Notes: generated from the letters alone by a model not told the origin. 64,000 bases of DNA from Actimicrobium antarcticum (GCF_039536745.1 NZ_BAAAZE010000008.1:930001-994000), one strand, 5' to 3'; positions 35,591-44,381 are shown, counted from the stretch's first letter. Translations and numbers: made by a program.

Positions 35591-38500
35591 TCAGGAATCT
35601 CTCCTCGTGATCAACATCGACAACGCCTCGCGCAATTCATTCCGCTGCTCGATCGAATGCACATACCCCGGACCACGTCGCGCGCGGTTGGCCGTGATCT
35701 CGGCGTCGAGTGCTGCATCGAGCGTGTCTTGCGTCAGCTCTCCACGGGCGATGGCGTCGCGCAGCACGCGATACGTGATCAGCGTGGCGTTGCGTCCGAT
35801 GCCGGCAAAGCTGAGCACCATTTTGTCGGCGGCTTCCGGTGTGTCCGGCGTCAGGCATTGGTCGTTGTGCGCATCCAGGAGCGCGCTGGCGCGCTCGATC
35901 TGCTCCACGCGCAGCAGTCGATCGGTAAATTTAAGGCCGGCCTGCGTGATCGGAATACGGAGGGGTGCCGCCGGTAGCGCCGTCGACCAGGTGTCGATAA
36001 CGAGCACTTCGGCGCGCAAAAAGTCGCTGCCGTCGTCTGCATTTTTACCCGCAGTGCGCTCGACACTTTCGAGTCGGTAGCGCCCGCCGATCAGCGGTTT
36101 GTCCGGCCGGAGGCAGCGTTGTTCGAGCAACGCGATGACCGGTGTTTCGCGACTGCGCTCGGGCGCATGGTGCGCGCGCCGCGACACGAACTGGAATATC
36201 CCCTGACCCGACGCTATCCCTTGCAACAGAAAATCCTCGACCCGTGCGTCTTCCGGTGATTGCCCGGCGGCGTAACTCGCGCCGGTTCGCAACTGTTGAT
36301 CCGCCCTGTGGGCATGGATCGGTCGAGGTGGCTGGTCGGGCGCGTCACCGGGCACCCGTATCACGTGTTCGTTGTCGAGGCAGAGCAGGCCGGAGGTATT
36401 GGGCGGGACGATCTCCGCCGGGAAACAGGCGGGTGCCGGGGTTGCAGGCAGGCCAAGTTGCAACAACTTGAGTACTCTGCCAGTCAGTCGGGCTGCGTTA
36501 TTGAGCGTTGGACGTGAGCTGTTCAGATTGCGTTGCGCGAGTAACTGTGCCGGCAATCCGAAGATGGACATCGACGCCTGCCGTCCGATGATGCCGAGTT
36601 GTCCGCTTATATGACGAAACCGTTGAACGAACGGATTTTTTTTGTATTGCACGCTATGAAAGGCCGTGGTCGGCTTCAGATTAACGGCGACATTTTGCGA
36701 GGGCGGTACGGGTTCGCCGGATACGTCGCCGGTCGCGAGCGCATTGCCAGTCAGTGCCAGTCGCAGCGTTCGCGGCACGACATCCGCGTTGCAGAGCTGC
36801 TGCATCAGCCCATCCATGGCGTTCTTCGCTGCGCCGTCGGCCGGCGTCATGGCATGGCCTGCCAGAGCGATATCCAGATCAAACTCCGGCGCGGGTTCTG
36901 CCAGTTCGGTTTGTTGCAGTTGCGGTTGAATTTCGCGCCCTTGCATGGCTGCGCGGTCGCCGGCGCTCTGGTGTGCGCCCGGTTGTGCACCTGCCTGGGA
37001 AACGAAGACGAATTTATAGTCGTTGAATTTGGGGCCGCCGTAAGTACCGGCAGCCTTGTCCGCACTGATCCCGAGATCCACTGCAGGGACGACGATATTG
37101 AGCACGATGCCGATGAATGCCGAGCCGGCATTGGCATGGGTATAGCGCTCGCTTTCGCCGGCAGTCAGTTCCTTGGAGAGCCGGATCGACTCGACCTGTT
37201 CTTCGGCGGTACCACAAAATAATCGACGCACATCCTGATCCGTGATCGCGGCAAGTCGCCCGGTAGCATTGGCCCGACGCGGGCTATCCACGTCGGGGTT
37301 GGCGGACAGCTTCAGATCTTGCAGTGCAAGTTCCAGGTTGAACATGTCGAACAGATGATCGCGCATCAAGTTCTTCTGCTGGTCGATCGCCCGCTTGCTT
37401 TCGATTGTCTGGCCTGACCGGCCATGTCCGGTGCCGGCAAACACACCCGGTTTGAGCGCCAGCAAGCGCTTGTGCGATCGTGCCACCTTGCCCTGGAGGA
37501 TGCGACTGGCGGCGTTCAGGCGGATGCTCATCGGCAGTTTCCAGGCATCGACGACAGTCTTGACCGCAAAGTCGTTTTGATGACGGGCGCTGAACTGCGC
37601 ATTCAATGCGGCCAGTTGTTGCTCACTGGCTGGTCCGGTGGTGGGGTCTTGCGCAGCATTGGCAGTCATCGCGTTGGCAGAGTCCAGATGCGAACGATAG
37701 GCTTGCCAGTTGGCCGAGGGATCAAGACCAGCGTGCGCGGGTGCGGCGCGGGTGGTTTCTGCCAGCCGTTCCAGCAAGCGCGTTTTGGCAGCTTGCCTGA
37801 TCCGTTGCCTGGCTGGCCGTTTGCAAAAGCGCGGCACTTTTCTTTCCTGTAAATAGTCGGAATAGGCTTTTGCGCGACTCAGCATGCCGGCGGAATCTTC
37901 GCCACTCAGTACTTCCAGCATTTTTACCAGGGCAACAATTGCACGTTTGGCTTTTTCTTCGCCGTCGCGTGAGGGGCCGGTACTGAGCTGGTAACCGAGA
38001 TACATCGCCACGGTCAGTGCTGCCGCCCCGGCGACCAGTCCGCCGGTGACGGCCGCGCCGATGAAGACCGGCGTCATGATCGCGAGCAGACCGGCCGTCA
38101 GGGTAGCGCTGAAGCCGGTATAGCTGGTCAACAGGTAACGCAGATTGCCAAAGAATTCAATTTTTGCGCTTTCGGAGGCGGCCTTGTAGTTGAACTTGAC
38201 CGATAGCTGGTGGCAAATTCGGGCGAATGCCAGTTCCAGCCGTTGCCGGGTCTCGCGCAGCGCGTTGGGGTTCGGCGTGGTTGCCTGCTGCGCGCGTTCC
38301 AATGCCTGCATGGCGCTCTGCATTTCCTGCAGGTTTTTTTCCGAGCCTTTCAAGATGCGCATGACGGCCAGCGATGCCTGCAACATGTTGGGCGCCCGCT
38401 TGGCCGCAGGCGCTGCATCGGCCCGTCCGAGCTGCATCACGTCTTCGGCACAGGCGTTGCGAAAGCGGCGGGGTCCCGCCGCAATGACGGCAGCCGAGGT

Positions 38501-39127
38501 GGCACTTTGCGTCAACAGGCGCGCGGCGACCAGGGCGACTCTGGTCACCGGATCGGGCGCCAACAGGATTGCCGCGCTCAGCGAGTTGCTGACGGTCGCA
38601 CCCACGGTGGCATGCTGCCGATGGAGACCGCCGGTACCGGCGTGTTTGAAACTCTCCAGCATGGGCTGCGGATCTTCTTCACCGACGGCGGCAAGGAATG
38701 CTTCGATTTGTGCCTGGTAATAATCCTGCTGCGTTGCCGATGCGGGCAACAGCCGCTGCGCTGCATGAATCTGCGGCAGGTTCCTGCGCTCGTAGTCGAG
38801 TGCTTTCATGCGCGACAGGGCGACGAGCGATACCTTGCCAGGGTCGTGGCGAGTCTGCTCATCGATCCATCTCTGGCAAATGTCGCCCGCTGCCGTTGCC
38901 CATTCTGCAGGGAACTTCAGCGCTGGCAAATCCGGTACTTTTTTGGTGTTGAACAGTCGCGCGATCCGGGTGCGCATCGTGTTGTTGGCGGCCTGGGCGT
39001 GTCGGTCATTTGCCTGATGGCGCGCATCGGCAGCGCGTGGCGACGCGACAACGATCTCGTCGATAGCTGCAAGGGCAGATCGGTGAGAAAGAGGTGCGTT
39101 GCTGCCGGATGCTATGGCGTTAAGCAT
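35591..39127 (-). CDS. 1178-aa candidate type III effector with inactive phosphatase-like C-terminus
   Basis: A large soluble protein of unknown family with no signal peptide. Residues 1-340 are mostly helical and Ala-rich; 342-380 is a strongly hydrophobic double segment (GLLAIMTPVFIGAAV and following); another hydrophobic stretch lies near 665-685 (FIGIVLNIVVPAVDLGI). The last 200 or so residues resemble YopH/HopAO1-type tyrosine phosphatases: a core strand (ETPVIALLEQ), a WPD-like loop FTD (D1069), then the P-loop-like LSFAGIGRNATLI (S1106 where Cys is expected, R1112) and the final RRGPGYVHSIEQRNEL Q-loop-like helix. Cys to Ser would abolish catalysis, leaving phosphotyrosine binding possible. 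A hrp-box-like promoter lies upstream. The phosphatase relation is by eye and not certain. Confidence 0.55.
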   Translation of the reverse strand: MLNAIASGSNAPLSHRSALAAIDEIVVASPRAADARHQANDRHAQAANNTMRTRIARLFNTKKVPDLPALKFPAEWATAAGDICQRWIDEQTRHDPGKVSLVALSRMKALDYERRNLPQIHAAQRLLPASATQQDYYQAQIEAFLAAVGEEDPQPMLESFKHAGTGGLHRQHATVGATVSNSLSAAILLAPDPVTRVALVAARLLTQSATSAAVIAAGPRRFRNACAEDVMQLGRADAAPAAKRAPNMLQASLAVMRILKGSEKNLQEMQSAMQALERAQQATTPNPNALRETRQRLELAFARICHQLSVKFNYKAASESAKIEFFGNLRYLLTSYTGFSATLTAGLLAIMTPVFIGAAVTGGLVAGAAALTVAMYLGYQLSTGPSRDGEEKAKRAIVALVKMLEVLSGEDSAGMLSRAKAYSDYLQERKVPRFCKRPARQRIRQAAKTRLLERLAETTRAAPAHAGLDPSANWQAYRSHLDSANAMTANAAQDPTTGPASEQQLAALNAQFSARHQNDFAVKTVVDAWKLPMSIRLNAASRILQGKVARSHKRLLALKPGVFAGTGHGRSGQTIESKRAIDQQKNLMRDHLFDMFNLELALQDLKLSANPDVDSPRRANATGRLAAITDQDVRRLFCGTAEEQVESIRLSKELTAGESERYTHANAGSAFIGIVLNIVVPAVDLGISADKAAGTYGGPKFNDYKFVFVSQAGAQPGAHQSAGDRAAMQGREIQPQLQQTELAEPAPEFDLDIALAGHAMTPADGAAKNAMDGLMQQLCNADVVPRTLRLALTGNALATGDVSGEPVPPSQNVAVNLKPTTAFHSVQYKKNPFVQRFRHISGQLGIIGRQASMSIFGLPAQLLAQRNLNSSRPTLNNAARLTGRVLKLLQLGLPATPAPACFPAEIVPPNTSGLLCLDNEHVIRVPGDAPDQPPRPIHAHRADQQLRTGASYAAGQSPEDARVEDFLLQGIASGQGIFQFVSRRAHHAPERSRETPVIALLEQRCLRPDKPLIGGRYRLESVERTAGKNADDGSDFLRAEVLVIDTWSTALPAAPLRIPITQAGLKFTDRLLRVEQIERASALLDAHNDQCLTPDTPEAADKMVLSFAGIGRNATLITYRVLRDAIARGELTQDTLDAALDAEITANRARRGPGYVHSIEQRNELREALSMLITRRDS

Positions 39128-39177
39128 GATGGTGGGTCGGAAGAGTCAGAGATAATTATTCGAAGCAGTGCGCTCCA

Positions 39178-39205
39178 TGAGTAGCTGCCCACGCTGTGTG
39201 GTTCC
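39178..39205 (-). promoter_or_regulatory. hrp-box-like promoter of the 1178-aa effector candidate
   Basis: On the minus strand GGAACC (39205-39200), 15 bases, then CTACTCA (39184-39178). This matches all of GGAACC and four of the five fixed positions of CCACNNA. It ends 50 bases before the ATG at 39127. It is not homologous in flanking sequence to the boxes of the F-box/LRR genes, so it is independent support for the same sigma factor. Confidence 0.6.
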
Positions 39206-39255
39206 ATGCGTTGTTCTTTCTTCATGTCACTGCACGGACATAATTCACCGCTAAG

Positions 39256-39276
39256 TTAACGACAAAATATCGTTAA
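39256..39276. promoter_or_regulatory. Dyad TTAACGA-N7-TCGTTAA before the desaturase gene
   Basis: Perfect 7-bp inverted repeats at 39256-39262 and 39270-39276 with an AT-rich spacer, 20 bp before the desaturase ATG at 39297. The position would let a repressor block the promoter; it may also be seen by the divergent effector gene. Confidence 0.6.
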
Positions 39277-39296
39277 ATCGCTGAATGGAGTTGCCC

Positions 39297-40265
39297 ATGT
39301 CCACCACCACACCCGTTTTCCCTGAAAAAATCATCCTGCCGCGGGCGCTGCTGAAAGCGCTGGCCAGGCCCGCGCCGATTCGGTTGCTGTTACAGACCGG
39401 CCTCGAATGGCTTTGTATCTTCGGTCTCATAGTGCTGGCGACCTGGTCGTCGCACTGGGTTATCAGCTTGCTCTGCATGGCTCTGATCGCCACGCGCCAG
39501 CATGCGCTGTTGACGCTGATGCATGATTATTCCCACTACCAGCTCAGCCGCAAGCGCGCCTGGCTCAACGATCTGGTCGGCGACGTCTTCACCGCCTTCC
39601 CGTTTTTCATCACGATCCATGGCTTCCGCCGCAACCACATGCTGCATCACAAACATGCCTGGACCGAAGACGATCCCAACTACGTGGCGTCCGCACGGAA
39701 GCTGCGCTACCAGTTCCCGAAAACGCGGCAGCAGGTGTGGTCCGACGTGCTCAAACACGGCATCGGCTGGTACACGCTGCAGGAGTTGAAGCGCTACACA
39801 GTGGATGCGGGTATGGCCACTTCGCTGCCGCGCAGCACCGCGATTTACCGGCTGGTGTTTGCACTGGTTCTGGTCGCTGCGGTGACCTACTTCGGCATGT
39901 GGCACACGCTGCTACTGTACTGGATCGTGCCGCTGGCAACTGTCCTGATGGCGATTCTGTATGTGCGGGATCTGGGTGAGCATTTCGGCTTGCCTGCAGA
40001 GGGCTTTGCCAATTCGCGCACGGTTCTGGTCGGCTGGCCGGAACGCTTGCTGATTGCGCAGAACGGCGTGAATTTCCATGCCGAACACCACCTGTTTCCC
40101 TCGGTACCTTTTTTCCGGCTCGGTCGGTTGCACCGGAGTCTGATGCAGGAGCCCGCCTTTCGTGCCCGCGCAGTCATCACGCAAGGCTATCTGACCGGCG
40201 TGCTTGCCGAACTCTCGGCAGCAGCGCTGCACACACCTTCCAAAGGAGTCGATCATGTTTGCTGA
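39297..40265 (+). CDS. Membrane fatty acid desaturase
   Basis: A 322-aa diiron desaturase with four or so membrane segments and the three histidine boxes: HDYSH (about residue 75), HHKHAW with the preceding RRNHML (about 115), and HAEHH (about 260). These ligate the diiron centre in acyl-lipid and related desaturases. The start at 39297 has GGAG upstream. Its stop lies inside the next gene (11-bp overlap), so desaturase and acetyltransferase-like protein are made together. The substrate is unknown; members of this superfamily also act on sphingolipids, carotenoids and alkanes. Confidence 0.85.
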   Translation: MSTTTPVFPEKIILPRALLKALARPAPIRLLLQTGLEWLCIFGLIVLATWSSHWVISLLCMALIATRQHALLTLMHDYSHYQLSRKRAWLNDLVGDVFTAFPFFITIHGFRRNHMLHHKHAWTEDDPNYVASARKLRYQFPKTRQQVWSDVLKHGIGWYTLQELKRYTVDAGMATSLPRSTAIYRLVFALVLVAAVTYFGMWHTLLLYWIVPLATVLMAILYVRDLGEHFGLPAEGFANSRTVLVGWPERLLIAQNGVNFHAEHHLFPSVPFFRLGRLHRSLMQEPAFRARAVITQGYLTGVLAELSAAALHTPSKGVDHVC

Positions 40266-40989
40266 CTGGTTACGTCGCCTCACCGCACCGCGATTTCAGA
40301 CGCGTTATCTGCAGCAGACCGATATCCCTGCCTTGCTGGCGCTGGAACATGCCAAATGGGAACCGAACCAGGCGGCCACCGAGAGCATGCTGCGGCAACG
40401 CATCGCTGCCTATCCGACACTGTGTATCGGATCGTTTTGCCTCCAGTCGGGCAAGGCGCTGGCATCGACCTTCATGCGGCCAGTCAACCCGGCCATCTTT
40501 ACCGCGCCGACCCGGTGGGACGTGACCGCCAACTTGCCTGCTGCCTGCGAACTGCACAGTGACACCCGGGCGCTGTTTGGCATCAGCCTGAGCAGCACGA
40601 ATGCCGCTGCCGCCGACGATCTGTACCGGTTTTTTTACCCGCGTGCGCTCAAGGCCGGGTGGCGCGATGTGTATCTGGGTTCGCCGATGCCGGGCTTCCG
40701 GCGGGCCCGTGAGTGCAAGCCGGACCTGCCCGCCTGGGAATATGTCCACAGCAAAAAGCGTGGACGCTCCGGCGAGCCGCTCGATCCGCAGTTACGGTAC
40801 TACTTCCGGAAAGGCTTCCGGCAAATCGTGTCGATCCAGGAGAATTATTTCCCGCATGAACCATCGCTGGATTTTGGCGTGATCCTGCATGGCGTGATTC
40901 CGCTGTCCCGGCCGAAGCGGTTCTGGCAGGGCACGCCGCTGCCGTTGATCGAATCGCTATCGTCGATGCTGTTCCGGTTTATCCGCTGA
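40255..40989 (+). CDS. GNAT-like N-acyltransferase coupled to the desaturase
   Basis: A 244-aa protein that starts MFADWLRRLTAPRFQTRYLQ and has a GNAT-like layout (ALLALEHAKWEPN, a central strand region, and RAREC-type residues), but the classical acetyl-CoA loop is not clear. It is translationally coupled to the desaturase gene (AAGGAG inside the desaturase end). The pair may make an unsaturated N-acyl compound, but the substrate cannot be told from sequence. Confidence 0.55.
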   Translation: MFADWLRRLTAPRFQTRYLQQTDIPALLALEHAKWEPNQAATESMLRQRIAAYPTLCIGSFCLQSGKALASTFMRPVNPAIFTAPTRWDVTANLPAACELHSDTRALFGISLSSTNAAAADDLYRFFYPRALKAGWRDVYLGSPMPGFRRARECKPDLPAWEYVHSKKRGRSGEPLDPQLRYYFRKGFRQIVSIQENYFPHEPSLDFGVILHGVIPLSRPKRFWQGTPLPLIESLSSMLFRFIR

Positions 40990-40997
40990 CCTTGTTG

Positions 40998-41432
40998 TCA
41001 GCGCGCCGGGGAGCCGGTCGGCTTGGGCTCGGTCACGAAGCCCAGTTTGCTCAGGCCATTGCTTTGGGCAGATGCCATGACTTGCGCAATCACCTCGTAG
41101 CGTGTCGATTTGTCGGCCCGCAAGCGCAGTTCAGGTTGCGGAGTGCGCTTGCCCGCGTCGGCAAAGCGCTGTTCGAGTTCGGGCGTGGTGATCGCCGTAT
41201 CGTTCCAGTACAGGGTGCCGCTGGCATCGATGGCGAGCTGGATGGTGGCCGGGTTGTCGGGCGCGGAGGCCGATGTCGCCTGCGGCAAATCGAGCTTGAT
41301 TGCCTGCGTCAGCAGCGGTGCCGTCATGATGAAAATCACCAGCAGTACCAGCATCACGTCGACCATCGGCGTGACGTTGATCTCGGCCATGGGCGCAGGA
41401 GTTTGTTTGTCGTTGAATCCGCCGAAGGTCAT
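40998..41432 (-). CDS. exbD: Biopolymer transport protein ExbD
   Basis: A 144-aa inner-membrane protein with a single N-terminal membrane segment (INVTPMVDVMLVLLVIFIMTAP) carrying the conserved Asp that conducts protons, followed by a periplasmic domain. With ExbB it energises TonB-dependent outer-membrane transport. It starts 1 bp after the exbB stop. It converges on the acetyltransferase gene. Confidence 0.9.
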   Translation of the reverse strand: MTFGGFNDKQTPAPMAEINVTPMVDVMLVLLVIFIMTAPLLTQAIKLDLPQATSASAPDNPATIQLAIDASGTLYWNDTAITTPELEQRFADAGKRTPQPELRLRADKSTRYEVIAQVMASAQSNGLSKLGFVTEPKPTGSPAR

Positions 41433-41433
41433 G

Positions 41434-42111
41434 TCAGTTTCCTACCCGTGCGCCGGTGGTCAGGAAGGCGTGCAGGTCATGCGCGAAGGCATCGAGTTCG
41501 GCTAACGTGACGCGGTTGACGCGGGTGAATGCGTTGTAGGCCAGCACTGCGGGGATCGCTACAGTCAGTCCGAGCGCGGTCATGATCAGTGCCTCGCCAA
41601 CCGGACCGGCTATCTTGTCGATCTGTACCGTACCGGCCGTCGAGATCGCCGCCAGTGCGTGATAGATACCCCACACCGTTCCGAGCAGACCGACAAACGG
41701 GGCGGTCGCACCGACCGAGGCCAGCAAGGTCAGACCACTTTCGAGACGCGAGGAGACGCGGTTGATTTCCTGGCGCAGCGTGCGGGTGATCAGTTCGCCG
41801 CGATCGCTGGCGGCATTGAGAGAACCGGCGGCGGGCGTCAACGTGGCAGCGTCGGCACTGCGGGCCGCCAGCGGGGTGTAGATGTTTTCGGGATCGGCTA
41901 GTTTCAGGACGGCGACGGCGTCGGCGATGCTGGGAGCTTTCCAGAATGCATCGAGGGCCACGGCACTGCGCCGCAGTCGCCACGCGCTCCATGACTTGGA
42001 CAAAATGAAGTACCAGCTCACCAGCGACATCAGCAACAGCAGGTAGGCCACCGCATGCGAGATGGCGTCACCCTGAGCCCAGTAGCGGGCGAGTTGTGGC
42101 GAGAGATTCAT
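41434..42111 (-). CDS. exbB: Biopolymer transport protein ExbB
   Basis: A 225-aa MotA/TolQ/ExbB-family protein. Three membrane segments are visible (about residues 18-38, 120-145 and 160-185), and LLASVGATAPFVGLLGTVWGIYHAL with EALIMTALGLTVAIPAVLAYN is the family signature. The start at 42111 follows AGGAG. It is first of the exbBD pair and lies downstream of a short TonB-like reading frame on the same strand. Confidence 0.9.
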   Translation of the reverse strand: MNLSPQLARYWAQGDAISHAVAYLLLLMSLVSWYFILSKSWSAWRLRRSAVALDAFWKAPSIADAVAVLKLADPENIYTPLAARSADAATLTPAAGSLNAASDRGELITRTLRQEINRVSSRLESGLTLLASVGATAPFVGLLGTVWGIYHALAAISTAGTVQIDKIAGPVGEALIMTALGLTVAIPAVLAYNAFTRVNRVTLAELDAFAHDLHAFLTTGARVGN

Positions 42112-42130
42112 GCTGCTCCTGGGTAAAAAG

Positions 42131-42361
42131 TCAGGAGTGCAGTGTAGACGGGATCGGTATCTGGTACCACAGCGCAACCGGTTTTCCAACGGCTGTGGCG
42201 GGTTGGCGACTCTGCTGCTGCATAGTCGCGTGAGCGGGCTGGTCGGGCAACGAAAAACAGCTGAAGGACTTGATCCGGACCGCGCCCGCCTTCACGCCGG
42301 TTGGTATCAGAGGCGATGCTGGTGGTGTCTGACGTGCCGGCTCCGGACGCAGTCCCACCAT
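42131..42361 (-). pseudogene. Short reading frame with a TonB C-terminal-like end
   Basis: A 76-aa frame whose last 25 residues (QPATAVGKPVALWYQIPIPS) follow the TonB C-terminal pattern P-A-x-G-x-P-V-x-W-x-x-P-I. The rest does not look like a complete TonB: there is no N-terminal membrane anchor and only a short proline-containing part. Because TonB normally accompanies ExbBD, this is probably a decayed or shortened tonB. It begins 4 bp after the dapB stop, without a clear ribosome-binding site. Confidence 0.4.
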
Positions 42362-42365
42362 CGTG

Positions 42366-43172
42366 TCATCGCAGCCCGAGCACGTCCTGCATGTCGAACA
42401 GGCCGGTAGTTTTGTTTGCCAGAAAGCGTGCTGCGCGCAAGCTGCCGTGGGCATACGTGACGCGGCTTGATGACTTGTGCGAAATTTCGATCCGTTCGCC
42501 GATGCCGGCAAACAGCACCGTGTGGTCGCCCACGATATCGCCGCCGCGAATGGTGGCAAAACCGATCGAGGACGGATCGCGTTCGCCGGTTACGCCATGG
42601 CGGGCAAAGACACCGACTTCATCGAGATCCCGTCCGACTGCCTTGGCGATGACTTCCCCCATCTGCAGTGCGGTGCCGGATGGCGCATCAACTTTCATGC
42701 GGTGATGGGCTTCGATGATTTCGATGTCGTAGCCTTCGGCAAAACTCTTGGCGGCCATCTCCAGCAATTTCATCGTGACATTCACGCCCACGCTCATGTT
42801 GGGTGCGAAGACGATCGCGGTCTGTTCGGCTGCGGCAGCAATCGCCGCTTTGCCGGCAGCATCAAAACCGGTGGTGCCGATGATCATCTTGATGCCGTGA
42901 CTGGCGCAATACGCCAGATGTTCCAGCGTGCCCTCCGGGCGGGTGAAATCAATCAGGAAGTCCGCATCCGCCAGGCCGTCGGCCAGTGCCGAAGTAATCA
43001 GGACGCCGCTGTTTTTGCCAAGAAACCCGGTGACATCGGTGCCGATTGCTGGTGCTGCGGCAACATCGAGCGCGCCCGTCAGCGTGGTGTCAGCGCTGGC
43101 CAGGATGGTTTCGGCCAGCATGCGACCCATGCGGCCGGACGCGCCGGCGATGGCAATTTTCAGTACAGTCAT
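42366..43172 (-). CDS. dapB: 4-hydroxy-tetrahydrodipicolinate reductase
   Basis: A 268-aa enzyme of lysine/diaminopimelate synthesis (EC 1.17.1.8). The N-terminal Rossmann motif is IAIAGASGRMGRML; downstream are IGTTGFDAAGKAAI, the catalytic-site EAHHRMKVDAPSGTAL and the IGFATIRGGDIVGDHTV region. The start at 43172 is chosen over the TTG at 43199 because the Rossmann strand begins directly after it. It follows bamE on the same strand. Confidence 0.95.
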   Translation of the reverse strand: MTVLKIAIAGASGRMGRMLAETILASADTTLTGALDVAAAPAIGTDVTGFLGKNSGVLITSALADGLADADFLIDFTRPEGTLEHLAYCASHGIKMIIGTTGFDAAGKAAIAAAAEQTAIVFAPNMSVGVNVTMKLLEMAAKSFAEGYDIEIIEAHHRMKVDAPSGTALQMGEVIAKAVGRDLDEVGVFARHGVTGERDPSSIGFATIRGGDIVGDHTVLFAGIGERIEISHKSSSRVTYAHGSLRAARFLANKTTGLFDMQDVLGLR

Positions 43173-43234
43173 GGAAGCAATCGTCAGAGTGTTGGTCAAG
43201 TCGGTGTCAGCCGAACGTCAGGCGCAGACCCCAT

Positions 43235-43837
43235 TTATTGCGTCGGTCTGGCCGCGGACGGAGCAACTGCCGGTGCCGGCGCAAGTGGCTTGGTTTTCTT
43301 GGGAACGGCACCCGCGATCAGTGCCAGGTAGTCGACTTCGGTGGGCAGGTTGCCGCCTTCGAATCGGCTGACACGTCCATCCTTGAAAAAGACCGTGACC
43401 CGGCTCGACAGGACTTCGTCATTGCGCTTGAGCATGCGGAAGACATAGTCCCAGCGATCGGCATGGAAGATATCGGTAATCAGCGGGGTGCCGAGTGCGA
43501 AGCGGACCTGGTCTGGCGTCATGCCTTCTTTCAGTTGCAGCACCATTTCTTCGGAGACGAAATTACCTTGTGGAATATCGATCCGGTACGGTGACAACAC
43601 GCCCAGGAAGCGTCGCGCGCTGGTTGGCGTGCTGCGCTGCATGCCGCTATTGGCGGTTGCCGCGCTGGCGCTTTCGGCGGTGACTTCAGGAGTGGTTTTG
43701 GTCGCACTGGCCATGCTGGCCGGCGCTTCCATCAACGGGTTTTTGGAGGCACATCCGGCCAGCAGCGACAGACTCAGAAAACCAGCGGCAGCGAGCCGTA
43801 CGGAACGAGGCAGAGAAATGGGGAGCAGCATTTGCAT
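43235..43837 (-). CDS. bamE: Outer membrane assembly factor BamE (lipoprotein)
   Basis: A 200-aa lipoprotein: signal peptide with lipobox LLAGC near residue 29, a Ser/Thr/Ala-rich linker, then the SmpA/OmlA domain (PYRIDIPQGNFVSEEMVLQLKEG, DQVRFALGTPLI, FHADRWDYVFRM). BamE is part of the beta-barrel assembly complex. The Pro/Ala tail is an extension beyond the core domain. It is divergent from fur with 76 bp between starts, a common arrangement in beta- and gammaproteobacteria. Confidence 0.93.
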   Translation of the reverse strand: MQMLLPISLPRSVRLAAAGFLSLSLLAGCASKNPLMEAPASMASATKTTPEVTAESASAATANSGMQRSTPTSARRFLGVLSPYRIDIPQGNFVSEEMVLQLKEGMTPDQVRFALGTPLITDIFHADRWDYVFRMLKRNDEVLSSRVTVFFKDGRVSRFEGGNLPTEVDYLALIAGAVPKKTKPLAPAPAVAPSAARPTQ

Positions 43838-43913
43838 GAAGGATCTCGATTGATTGAGTCGGGGCGCGAAAGCGCTATATCATAAAGCAGTTACTCACTA
43901 CCCAGCCAACAAC

Positions 43914-44345
43914 ATGTCCAATAACCCATCTGACCTCAAAGCCAGCGGACTGAAAGCCACGCTTCCCCGCATCAAGATCCTGGATATTTTTCATCAAAGC
44001 CAGGTGCGTCACCTGAGCGCCGAGGATGTCTACAAGATCCTGCTGGCAGAAAACATGGATGTCGGACTGGCCACCGTATACCGGGTACTGACCCAGTTCG
44101 AACAGGCCGGCCTGTTACACCGCAACCATTTCGAAACCAGCAAGGCCGTCTTCGAACTCAACGAAGGCACGCATCATGATCATCTGGTGTGCCTCGACTG
44201 TGGCATCGTCGAAGAATTTTATGATGAAGAGATTGAGTTGCGTCAGCAGAAGGTCGCTTTGGAGCGCGGTTTCACTATCGCCGAGCATTCGCTGGCACTG
44301 TACGGCCACTGCACGAAGAAAGATTGCGCGCATCGCACCCGGTGA
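43914..44345 (+). CDS. fur: Ferric uptake regulator Fur
   Basis: A 143-aa iron-responsive repressor. An N-terminal winged helix (LKATLPRIKILDIFHQS, SAEDVYKILLAENMDVGLATVYRVLTQFE split across helices) is followed by the metal-binding part: NHFETSKAVFELNEG, HHDHLVCLDCGIVEEF with the HxH and C-x2-C, and the C-terminal GHCTKKDC. The start at 43914 is preferred over an extension to 43854. Fur would be expected to repress iron-uptake genes, possibly the nearby exbBD. Confidence 0.95.
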   Translation: MSNNPSDLKASGLKATLPRIKILDIFHQSQVRHLSAEDVYKILLAENMDVGLATVYRVLTQFEQAGLLHRNHFETSKAVFELNEGTHHDHLVCLDCGIVEEFYDEEIELRQQKVALERGFTIAEHSLALYGHCTKKDCAHRTR

Positions 44346-44381
44346 TGCGGTGTGCGGGCCAGCAAGCAAGCGGGCAGTGAT

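Noticed and set aside
35860..36020. TWSTALP in the 1178-aa protein as the WPD loop
   Set aside because: The distance to the AGIGR loop would be about 58 residues, too long; FTD at 37 residues fits tyrosine phosphatases better.
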